Assembly: GCA_002067265.1 (NCBI GenBank) | Contig: MVQW01000259.1 | Location: forward strand, 1-5,542 | Reading direction: 5' to 3' | Length of the DNA stretch: 5,542 bases | Origin: Methanomethylovorans sp. PtaU1.Bin073 | Lineage (GTDB): Archaea; Halobacteriota; Methanosarcinia; Methanosarcinales; Methanosarcinaceae | In this document: piece by piece, positions 1 to 5,542 of the stretch | Position numbering within the stretch: the stretch's first letter is position 1 | Layout of the letters: every line of letters begins with the position of its first letter | Translations under genes and position numbers: made by a program | Notes under the pieces: generated by a model | Database searches by the model: none | Seen by the model: the letters and a program-made list of their open reading frames with translations, nothing else | What the model was told of the DNA's origin: nothing

Positions 1-1
1 T

Positions 2-636
<635 letters not shown>

Positions 637-674
637 AGTAAGATTAATAGCTCTGAACGCAGATTTAAAAGCAT

Positions 675-696
675 ACATAAAGAAGAAAAAAGAGAA
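675..696 (-). terminator. T-rich stretch downstream of dapB, probable archaeal terminator
   Basis: Read on the minus strand directly after the dapB stop, the sequence is almost pure pyrimidine, including a run of six T, with no preceding hairpin. Archaeal RNA polymerase commonly stops at such oligo-T tracts. It sits in the 60-base gap between the convergent pyrI and dapB genes. No matching T-run is seen for pyrI on the plus strand. Confidence 0.5.
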
Positions 697-1488
697 TTAA
701 AGGCCAAGAATATCTTCCATGGTGTACATGCCTGGATCGGCATTACATATCCATGCTGCAGCCTTTACAGCACCTGAAGCAAATGCTTGCCTGGAATGAG
801 CCTGGTGTTTTATCTCGATACGCTCACCATCTCCTGCAAACAGTACTGTGTGATCACCTACAATGTCCCCTCCGCGCACTGCATGAATACCTATCTCTTT
901 GTTACGAGGAGCAAGACCCTGACGGCCATAGACATAATCTTTGCCTCCCAGCGCAGCGCTGATGACATCTGCTGCCTTTATGGCAGTACCACTTGGAGCA
1001 TCTTTCTTCTTATTATGATGCGCTTCGATTATCTCAATATCAAAATCTCCCAAGTACTTTGAAGCTTCAGAGAGTATTTTGAAAAAGACATTAACGCCTA
1101 CTGAGAAGTTAGGAGAGATTATACCTGCCACACCATGCTTAGAAACAGCTTCTTCTATAATCTGTTTCTGTTCTTTGGAAAGGCCAGTAGTTCCAATTAT
1201 AAGATTTACACCTGCTGAAGCTGCTCTAGGAGCGTTTACAACAGTTGCGTCGGCAATAGTAAAATCAATCAGTACATCTGTAGATGATTCTTTAAGGACG
1301 CGTTCCATATCTTTGACATCAGAAATAGAAACTCCAAGATTGCCCACCTGTGCAGTTTCTCCGGCATCTTTACCAATATTCACCAGATCAAATGCTGCTG
1401 AAAGCTCTATTCCATCGTAAGCGACAATATTGGAAATGATGAGCTTACCCATCCTTCCAGAAGCTCCTGTAACTGCTGCTCTTATCAT
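697..1488 (-). CDS. dapB: 4-hydroxy-tetrahydrodipicolinate reductase
   Basis: This 263-residue cytoplasmic enzyme reduces the product of DapA with NAD(P)H to tetrahydrodipicolinate, the second committed step of the diaminopimelate/lysine pathway. The N-terminal Rossmann fold shows VTGASGRMG with Gly8, Gly11 and Gly14. GTTG at 99-102 and SPNFSVGVN at 125-133 are conserved cofactor and substrate segments. The family signature EIIEAHHNKKKDAPSGTA lies at 152-169; by alignment with E. coli DapB, His157 and Lys161 match catalytic His159 and Lys163, and SGT 166-168 binds substrate carboxylate. Length is normal (E. coli 273). I chose ATG at 1488 because it overlaps the dapA stop as ATGA and has a GGTG ribosome site six bases upstream. 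A GTG at 1497 would give 266 residues but lies inside that ribosome site. Last gene of the rps17e-dapA-dapB unit. Confidence 0.96.
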   Translation of the reverse strand: MIRAAVTGASGRMGKLIISNIVAYDGIELSAAFDLVNIGKDAGETAQVGNLGVSISDVKDMERVLKESSTDVLIDFTIADATVVNAPRAASAGVNLIIGTTGLSKEQKQIIEEAVSKHGVAGIISPNFSVGVNVFFKILSEASKYLGDFDIEIIEAHHNKKKDAPSGTAIKAADVISAALGGKDYVYGRQGLAPRNKEIGIHAVRGGDIVGDHTVLFAGDGERIEIKHQAHSRQAFASGAVKAAAWICNADPGMYTMEDILGL

Positions 1489-2360
1489 GATATGCACCCA
1501 AGATCCTTTAGAACTTCTTCAAGAACCATTTCATTCTCTCTGCTCAAAGGAGCAAGAGGAAGTCTTAATCTACCGTTAGCCAGACCTAACATATTCATGG
1601 CTCTCTTCACAGGAATTGGATTAGTTTCCGAGAACAGAACACGTGTAAGTGGTGCAAGTTCATAATGAAGAGCCTTCGCGGTCTGAAGATCATTATTTTG
1701 AACAGCATTCACAAGGTCGACCATTTTTTCCGGTACAACATTAGCAACTACTGAGATAACGCCTACTGCACCCATACACATTAGGGGTAATGTAAGGCCA
1801 TCCTCACCTGAAAGAACCACAAAGTCATCATCTATAGTGTTTTCAATTATGCGGGAGACCTTTACAGGATTGCCACTAGCTTCCTTTATGCCTACTATGT
1901 TCTCGATCTTGGCAAGCTCTGTGATCACTTCCAAAGGCATATCTTGTCCTGTACGCGAAGGCACATTATACAGGATCACAGGAATATCAGCACATCTTGC
2001 AATGCTTGAAAAATGAGCAATGAGACCGGCATTGTTTGGCTTATTATAATACGGAGATATGATCAGAACTGCATCAGCACCTGCATCATATGCATGCCTT
2101 GTCAGTTCCACTGCCTCGGTCGTATTGTTTGAACCAGTACCCGCAATAACAGTTGTGTTGGCACAGTCCACGGTCAAATCGATGAGATCCATGTGCTCGA
2201 GAGTGGACATAGTAGCTGACTCGCCGGTCGTTCCGCAAGCCACTACCCCTGCAACACCTCCTTTTTCCACATACTCGACAACATGTTTAAAAGATGCAAC
2301 ATCTATCTTGTTATCAGCATTGAACGGTGTTATAAGAGCAGGAAATACTCCTTCGAACAT
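1485..2360 (-). CDS. dapA: 4-hydroxy-tetrahydrodipicolinate synthase
   Basis: This 291-residue TIM-barrel enzyme condenses pyruvate with L-aspartate-4-semialdehyde, the first committed step toward diaminopimelate and lysine. GTTGES at 43-48 supplies Thr44/Thr45, Tyr105 (SPYYNKP) and Tyr131 (YNVPSRTG) complete the proton relay, Arg136 binds the semialdehyde, and Lys159 in GIKEASG is the Schiff-base lysine. All catalytic residues of the E. coli enzyme are present, and the length is nearly identical to E. coli (292). At the E. coli lysine-feedback site, His56, Asn78, Glu82 and Tyr104 are kept while E. coli His53 is Thr here, so feedback by lysine is possible but not certain. It follows rps17e by 21 bases and overlaps dapB by four. 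The ribosome site before ATG 2360 is modest (AGGGA, five bases upstream). Confidence 0.97.
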   Translation of the reverse strand: MFEGVFPALITPFNADNKIDVASFKHVVEYVEKGGVAGVVACGTTGESATMSTLEHMDLIDLTVDCANTTVIAGTGSNNTTEAVELTRHAYDAGADAVLIISPYYNKPNNAGLIAHFSSIARCADIPVILYNVPSRTGQDMPLEVITELAKIENIVGIKEASGNPVKVSRIIENTIDDDFVVLSGEDGLTLPLMCMGAVGVISVVANVVPEKMVDLVNAVQNNDLQTAKALHYELAPLTRVLFSETNPIPVKRAMNMLGLANGRLRLPLAPLSRENEMVLEEVLKDLGCIS

Positions 2361-2381
2361 GGTATCCCTTCGACTGGAAAT

Positions 2382-2576
2382 TTATTCCATGCGTACGTGA
2401 GTCATCTTGCGTGTGACGTAGCCAGCCACACGGTTTCTTATAACCTTACTTTCAATTGTGGTGTACTGTGTCACAAGATGCTTGTTTGTATCGAAGTCCT
2501 TTGTGAAAACGTCACCATAAGCATCTATCAAGCGAAGTGAGATGGTCTTAATGTTATTCTGTCTTATGTTTCCCAT
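2382..2576 (-). CDS. rps17e: 30S ribosomal protein S17e
   Basis: This 64-residue basic protein begins [10 protein letters not shown] and contains the highly conserved block [19 protein letters not shown] (about residues 39-57), diagnostic of the archaeal/eukaryotic S17e family. It is a small-subunit ribosomal protein absent from bacteria; the archaeal form lacks the longer C-terminal extension of the eukaryotic protein, and about 64 residues is the usual archaeal length. The start at ATG 2576 has a GGAG ribosome site eight bases upstream. It is the first gene of a likely operon with dapA (21-base gap) and dapB, so a translation gene and lysine synthesis appear to share a transcript. As a single-copy core protein its identity is secure. 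Confidence 0.96.
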   Translation of the reverse strand: MGNIRQNNIKTISLRLIDAYGDVFTKDFDTNKHLVTQYTTIESKVIRNRVAGYVTRKMTHVRME

Positions 2577-2584
2577 ATATAAGT

Positions 2585-2588
2585 CTCC
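2585..2588 (-). promoter_or_regulatory. Ribosome binding site of rps17e
   Basis: On the minus strand the bases GGAG stand eight bases before ATG 2576, matching the CCUCC end of archaeal 16S rRNA. This supports that start and implies a 5' leader rather than a leaderless message. Confidence 0.7.
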
Positions 2589-2660
2589 ATTTGTTATGAA
2601 TGTATAATCCTAATATGAATTTTCAGGAGTGGAATTTGTACAGCTTATTACTACTCATGC

Positions 2661-2670
2661 ATTTATAACT
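2661..2670 (-). promoter_or_regulatory. Candidate TATA box for the rps17e-dapA-dapB operon
   Basis: Minus-strand AGTTATAAAT, preceded by an A-rich stretch that could act as a BRE, would place a start about 25 bases downstream near 2638-2640 and leave a leader of about 60 bases containing the GGAG site. A second TATA-like element (AATTTATAC, about 2732-2740) lies farther upstream, just beyond the stop of the membrane gene. The choice between them is uncertain. Confidence 0.35.
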
Positions 2671-2748
2671 TTTGGAATGAAAGATACATCTAACCTTATC
2701 CTACATTGCGCAAAAGCAGTGTGCTGGACGGCGTATAAATTTACAGCA

Positions 2749-3036
2749 TCATATATCAGTCTTTCCAAGCAATCTGTCAAGAGTATTAGCCTGCCTGAAA
2801 ACAATTTCTCTTTGACCCTTACGGTTAACATAAAGGCCAATGAACACAACCAACAGACCTAATTCTGGTTTTATTACCGTTAAAATGATTCCTACGAGCA
2901 TCACAAAGGAAGAGAGGATACCCTTCAATGCTCCTTTTCGATAGGACATTATCCTTGTACGCCTGAAGATACGGATATCCCTCAATGTAAGGAACAATAC
3001 AACAACATAGGCCATAATGGAAATGTACACATACAT
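2749..3036 (-). CDS. Small membrane protein of unknown function, three predicted membrane segments
   Basis: I do not recognise this 95-residue protein and assign no function. Three hydrophobic stretches are visible: about residues 3-18, 38-55 and 57-70, the last two forming a hairpin around PELG. The loop between the first two (about 19-37) holds many Arg/Lys residues, and the C-terminal tail (about 71-95) is polar and charged, ending NTLDRLLGKTDI. By the positive-inside rule the N-terminus would be outside and both the basic loop and the tail in the cytoplasm. The gene is judged real because GAGGAGG stands seven bases before ATG 3036, one of the best ribosome sites in the window, and because the membrane pattern is coherent. 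It is divergent from dinB and lies 172 bases upstream of rps17e on the same strand. A TATA-like element separates it from rps17e, so co-transcription is not assured. Confidence 0.75.
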   Translation of the reverse strand: MYVYISIMAYVVVLFLTLRDIRIFRRTRIMSYRKGALKGILSSFVMLVGIILTVIKPELGLLVVFIGLYVNRKGQREIVFRQANTLDRLLGKTDI

Positions 3037-3181
3037 GAGATATCCTCCTCGATAAATAAGCAGATGATATTATTTCAATACACCGGAACATCGAAAAGAC
3101 GAAACATCTGAAGCTATTACTTTCACTGTGCATGGATCAGGAATTATAACCTTGAATAAGATATAAACCATTAGATAATAA
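3037..3181. promoter_or_regulatory. Divergent control region between the small membrane gene and dinB
   Basis: These 145 bases separate two outward-facing genes and should hold both promoters. For dinB, the plus-strand element AATTATAAC at 3142-3150 is a plausible TATA box that would start transcription about ten bases before, or at, the ATG. For the membrane gene, minus-strand GAAATAATATC (about 3067-3077) is TATA-like but would give a leader too short to keep the full ribosome site, so a farther upstream element is possible. Two near-identical direct copies, GGAACATC (3085-3092) and GAAACATC (3101-3108), are spaced 16 bases apart and could be regulator half-sites. All assignments are by eye. 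Confidence 0.4.
3044..3050 (-). promoter_or_regulatory. Strong ribosome binding site of the small membrane protein
   Basis: Minus-strand GAGGAGG, seven bases before ATG 3036, is a near-complete complement of the 16S rRNA 3' end. It decides the start and is the main argument that this unrecognised gene is translated. Confidence 0.75.
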
Positions 3182-4264
3182 ATGAGCAACTGCCAGCCAC
3201 GTATAACACTGCACATTGATATGGACAGTTTTTATTCGTCAGTGGAAACAAGAAAAAAATCTGAAATGCGGGGAAAGCCTGTGATAGTGGGTTCTGACCC
3301 TAAAAATGGCATAGGAAGAGGTGTAGTTAGCACCTGCTCCTACGAAGCCCGCAAATATGGCATACATTCCGGAATGCCCATATCCAGGGCATACAAACTA
3401 TGTCCGGACGCTGTGTACCTCCCGGTTAACATGGAACTGTATAAGCATACATCTTCGAGAATAATGGAAATACTAAGAGAATTCTCTTCCAGATTTCAGC
3501 AGGTCAGTGTGGATGAAGCATATATAGAGCTTGGAGGAGACATCATAGATTATGATAAAGCCATTGATGTAGCAAAGACCATCAAGGAACATATACTGCA
3601 CCGAGAAGGACTTACATGTTCTGTAGGAATAGCACCAAACAAAGGAATTGCAAAAATAGCATCTGATTTCAATAAGCCTGATGGTCTTACTGTAGTAAGG
3701 CCGAATGAAGTGAAGCGATTCCTAAACCCATTGCCTATATCTAAAATTCCTGGAATTGGAAAGAAAACAGCACCATTATTGCATGAAATGGGCCTTGACA
3801 CAGTCGGACAACTAGCTGTATATGATGTACAATTGCTCATAGCGCGTTTTGGAAAGTTTGGACTTACAATGCACTGGATGGCTAACGGGATAGACGAGAG
3901 GGAAGTTGAGGAAAGAGAAGGAGTAAAATCCATCAGCAAGGAAGATACCTTTGATGAAGATATAGCTGATCCCGATACCATAAAAAGAGTATTTTATTCT
4001 CTTTCAGAGAAAGTACATTCATCCCTCCTGAAAAATAAGTACCGATTTCGAACTATCACTATCAGAGTGAGATATGAGAATTTCAAAACCTTTACACGAT
4101 CCAGAACCTTAACTTGTGCCAGTACAGACCTCTATGTAATGAGAAGAGAAGCTCTGCACCTTATGAAAGAGTTCATAGGAACAGGAAAGTTCAGGTTGCT
4201 TGGAGTGGGAGTCTCAAATCTTGAAAAGATAGATGAGAGACAAACATTGATCACAGATTTTTAA
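3182..4264 (+). CDS. dinB: DNA polymerase IV, Y-family translesion polymerase
   Basis: This complete 360-residue protein is an error-prone polymerase that copies past damaged template bases. The palm carries HIDMDSFY at 11-18 with metal ligand Asp13, and SVDEAY at 109-114 with Asp111 and Glu112, matching the catalytic triad of Sulfolobus Dpo4 (Asp7, Asp105, Glu106). Tyr18 is the expected steric gate against ribonucleotides. YEARK at 54-58 contacts the incoming triphosphate. A thumb helix-hairpin-helix with IPGIGKKTA lies at 189-197, and the little-finger domain spans about 240-345. The C-terminus ends QTLITDF (354-360), a Qxx(I)xxF pattern resembling a PCNA-binding box. No ribosome site precedes ATG 3182 and a TATA-like element lies about 35 bases upstream, so the message may be leaderless or nearly so. 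It converges with the DUF1624 gene across only 19 bases. Confidence 0.96.
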   Translation: MSNCQPRITLHIDMDSFYSSVETRKKSEMRGKPVIVGSDPKNGIGRGVVSTCSYEARKYGIHSGMPISRAYKLCPDAVYLPVNMELYKHTSSRIMEILREFSSRFQQVSVDEAYIELGGDIIDYDKAIDVAKTIKEHILHREGLTCSVGIAPNKGIAKIASDFNKPDGLTVVRPNEVKRFLNPLPISKIPGIGKKTAPLLHEMGLDTVGQLAVYDVQLLIARFGKFGLTMHWMANGIDEREVEEREGVKSISKEDTFDEDIADPDTIKRVFYSLSEKVHSSLLKNKYRFRTITIRVRYENFKTFTRSRTLTCASTDLYVMRREALHLMKEFIGTGKFRLLGVGVSNLEKIDERQTLITDF

Positions 4265-4283
4265 ATATCCCACCACACAGTTG

Positions 4284-5042
4284 CTAAATTCCAATGGAAT
4301 GCAGATCAATGATTCCAGCAACATACAGAAGAAACACAAGCATTGGCTGATGCACAATATATATTGCAAGCGATTTTTTACCCATGATTTCAAGGATATA
4401 GATCAACCGATTGCTGGAGAGATCAATGAACTCATACTTACGCCGGTAGCTTGGATAGAATATATTGCCGGCGAAGATTCCTACCATAATGACGCCAAAC
4501 CATGGAAACAATGGAAAATAGTCAAGACTTTGGAAATCTGCAGGTGTGAATCCAAGCCACAACAGCCAGGGAAAATCAACTGTGAAGCTCTCCACGAATT
4601 TACTCAGAAAAAAAACGATCAATCCACCAACAAAATTAGCAAGACGATATTCAAGTAAAGGATATGACAATATGATCGCTACACCAATAAAATGCAGAAT
4701 GCCAAAGACAATGACCTCATTAGGAAAGAGTAGCCAGCTCCCCATAGTAAAAACCAAGCCCCAGAGAAAGATGTGGAAACCTCTATTCAGGTATTTTTTA
4801 AAGCTAATCTGTGAACCAGATATCTTGTTCCGGGAATGACTCAAGGTTAAGGAAACCCCTACCAGAAAAACAAAAAGAAGAGCTGCACTTCTGCCAATAT
4901 AAAACATCAGCCCCGACCTGATGTCAACCTGTAATACATCAAAAAAAACAAGATCATAAATAAAATGGAACAGCACCATGAGAATTATGGCAATTCCCCT
5001 CAGTGCATCTATTTCCCAGAACCGGCCATAAACGCTGCGCAT
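4284..5042 (-). CDS. DUF1624 family membrane protein, heparan-alpha-glucosaminide N-acetyltransferase-like
   Basis: This 252-residue polytopic protein resembles the DUF1624/COG3503 group, the prokaryotic relatives of lysosomal HGSNAT, which moves acetyl groups from cytosolic acetyl-CoA to amino sugars across the membrane. Family-like features are FWEIDALRGIAI at 8-19 leading into the first membrane segment, FHFIYDL at 25-31 (His26, Asp30), GILHFIG at 114-120, DYFPLFPWFG at 174-183, and the last segment with KKSLAIYIVHQP at 222-233 (His231). About seven membrane segments can be drawn: 13-34, 44-66, 88-106, 110-131, 133-150, 176-195 and 222-244. The substrate is unknown; acetylation of cell-surface amino sugars is an inference. 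A GGAG site lies about nine bases before ATG 5042. The gene follows the zinc-ribbon gene by 21 bases and is probably co-transcribed with it. Confidence 0.85.
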   Translation of the reverse strand: MRSVYGRFWEIDALRGIAIILMVLFHFIYDLVFFDVLQVDIRSGLMFYIGRSAALLFVFLVGVSLTLSHSRNKISGSQISFKKYLNRGFHIFLWGLVFTMGSWLLFPNEVIVFGILHFIGVAIILSYPLLEYRLANFVGGLIVFFLSKFVESFTVDFPWLLWLGFTPADFQSLDYFPLFPWFGVIMVGIFAGNIFYPSYRRKYEFIDLSSNRLIYILEIMGKKSLAIYIVHQPMLVFLLYVAGIIDLHSIGI

Positions 5043-5063
5043 TTCACGCTGCTCCGGAATAAA

Positions 5064-5489
5064 TCATTTTTTCTTTTCTTTCTTCTCAGACTTAAATACA
5101 GATGGAAGATGTAGAGCATATGTGCCATCTTCCTTGATGGCCATAACTATTTCCTTCCGCTGCAAAAGGGAATCCAGATTAAGTTCGTAAGAACCCGGAG
5201 CCAGTATTCTGACAGACTCTACCCTGTCCCCATCTTCCTCTACGACAGTACGTTCCTGTTTTTCTATACCTATGATCTCATCGATCTCTTTTATGAGCTT
5301 CTCTGCCGGAGTCTCTTGCTTGTGGGCTTCGTCAAGGACCTCCGAACTGGCTGCCTCTGGAACTGGCTGCTCTTCTTCAGGACCTTTGACGTAGAGGAAC
5401 TTGTTCCATCCACATGAAGGACAGCCGCTTAATATAACTGCGGCTCCATCAACGAATATCTCTCCACATCTGGTGCACTTATGTGACAT
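5064..5489 (-). CDS. Zinc-ribbon protein of the OapC/ArvC type (COG3364)
   Basis: This 141-residue protein has an N-terminal zinc ribbon with Cys5, Cys8, Cys23 and Cys26 (CTRC and CPSC), an acidic, Glu/Pro-rich probably flexible linker (about 36-85), and a compact C-terminal domain (about 90-133) with VRILAPGSYELNLDSLL and a YALHLPSVF ending. It finishes in a Lys/Glu tail. This two-part layout matches the euryarchaeal COG3364/DUF2072 proteins, from memory now called OapC or ArvC. In halophilic archaea, relatives are linked to a small Ras-like GTPase system (ArvA, ArvB) needed for extracellular vesicle formation. Those partners are not in this window; the minus-strand upstream side is cut at the right edge. 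ATG 5489 has a close GGTGA site three bases upstream. It probably leads an operon with the DUF1624 gene. Family assignment is good; the role in this organism is inferred. Confidence 0.82.
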   Translation of the reverse strand: MSHKCTRCGEIFVDGAAVILSGCPSCGWNKFLYVKGPEEEQPVPEAASSEVLDEAHKQETPAEKLIKEIDEIIGIEKQERTVVEEDGDRVESVRILAPGSYELNLDSLLQRKEIVMAIKEDGTYALHLPSVFKSEKKEKKK

Positions 5490-5492
5490 ACT

Positions 5493-5497
5493 TCACC
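5493..5497 (-). promoter_or_regulatory. Ribosome binding site of the zinc-ribbon gene
   Basis: Minus-strand GGTGA stands three bases before ATG 5489. The sequence complements the archaeal 16S 3' end well, but the spacing is shorter than usual. No other ATG gives the conserved MxxKCxxC start, so the start is still favoured. Confidence 0.5.
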
Positions 5498-5514
5498 GTT
5501 TTTTAATAAGCACA

Positions 5515-5529
5515 GGGATATATTAAAAC
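5515..5529 (-). promoter_or_regulatory. Candidate TATA box for the zinc-ribbon/DUF1624 operon
   Basis: Minus-strand GTTTTAATATATCCC is a good archaeal TATA-like element. A start about 26 bases downstream would fall near 5497, giving a leader of only several bases. This suggests the zinc-ribbon gene opens its own transcript, though an upstream gene beyond the window could also read through. Confidence 0.45.
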
Positions 5530-5542
5530 TATTCCTACCCGG

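Noticed and set aside
2577..2748. Possible small RNA or riboswitch in the 172-base gap before rps17e
   Set aside because: I could find no stable stem longer than a few pairs and no known riboswitch core; only TATA-like elements and a ribosome site are supportable.
2655..2849. 64-codon minus-strand frame overlapping the end of the membrane gene
   Set aside because: It is an alternative frame of the better supported gene, with no convincing ribosome site and no recognisable motif.
2629..2862. 77-codon plus-strand frame in the rps17e/membrane-gene gap
   Set aside because: It runs antisense into the 3' half of the membrane gene, has no family resemblance or consistent domain pattern, and better explained neighbours cover it, although a GGAG lies close before its start.
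2825..3133. 102-codon minus-strand frame beginning in the dinB divergent region
   Set aside because: Cys/Ser/Arg-rich composition typical of an out-of-frame reading; it overlaps the membrane gene, which has the strong ribosome site.
4288..4300. Hyphenated palindrome ATTCC-AAT-GGAAT near the convergent dinB/DUF1624 junction, possible terminator
   Set aside because: Only five base pairs with a three-base loop, no T-run follows on either strand, and it is explained by the last codons of the DUF1624 gene.
4281..4658. 125-codon plus-strand frame after dinB
   Set aside because: Entirely antisense to the DUF1624 gene, whose family motifs and membrane pattern fix the coding strand; the product has no domain pattern.
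5064..5092. T-rich run on the plus strand, possible terminator
   Set aside because: It is the complement of the Lys/Glu tail codons of the zinc-ribbon gene, and no plus-strand gene ends before it.

Overview
The window reads as chromosomal DNA of a methanogenic archaeon of the order Methanosarcinales, probably family Methanosarcinaceae. The case rests on gene content and protein style: an archaeal-type ribosomal protein S17e, an aspartate carbamoyltransferase catalytic/regulatory pair, an archaeal Y-family polymerase with a PCNA-type tail, and a euryarchaeal zinc-ribbon protein of the OapC/ArvC type. Short archaeal TATA-like elements and GGAG/GGTG ribosome sites agree with this. I cannot fix the genus from the sequence alone. 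The DNA looks moderately AT-rich throughout and no block stands out as foreign.

Layout. (1) 2-636, plus strand: the last 49 codons of pyrB and complete pyrI, joined by an ATGA overlap; together they make the allosteric aspartate carbamoyltransferase of pyrimidine synthesis. (2) 697-2576, minus strand: a compact set transcribed rps17e - dapA - dapB, with a 21-base gap and then an ATGA overlap. It couples a small-subunit ribosomal protein to the first two committed steps of diaminopimelate/lysine synthesis. It ends convergently against pyrI, with a pyrimidine-rich (T-rich) stretch behind dapB. (3) 2749-3036, minus strand: an unrecognised 95-residue protein with three predicted membrane segments and a very strong ribosome site. 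(4) 3182-4264, plus strand: dinB, a complete Y-family translesion DNA polymerase, divergent from (3) across a 145-base regulatory interval. (5) 4284-5489, minus strand: a two-gene unit of an OapC/ArvC-like zinc-ribbon protein followed after 21 bases by a DUF1624 (heparan-alpha-glucosaminide N-acetyltransferase-like) multi-pass membrane protein. A TATA-like element lies just upstream of the zinc-ribbon gene.

Most of the window is ordinary core metabolism and information processing. I see no insertion sequence, CRISPR array, tRNA, rRNA or obvious defence system. The points worth a second look are the uncharacterised three-segment membrane gene with its divergent control region beside dinB, the pairing of an ArvC-like protein with a putative membrane acetyltransferase, and the ribosomal-protein/lysine operon. 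Two start-codon corrections (pyrI and dapB) are supported by ATGA overlaps. No clearly new system is visible in the bases given.
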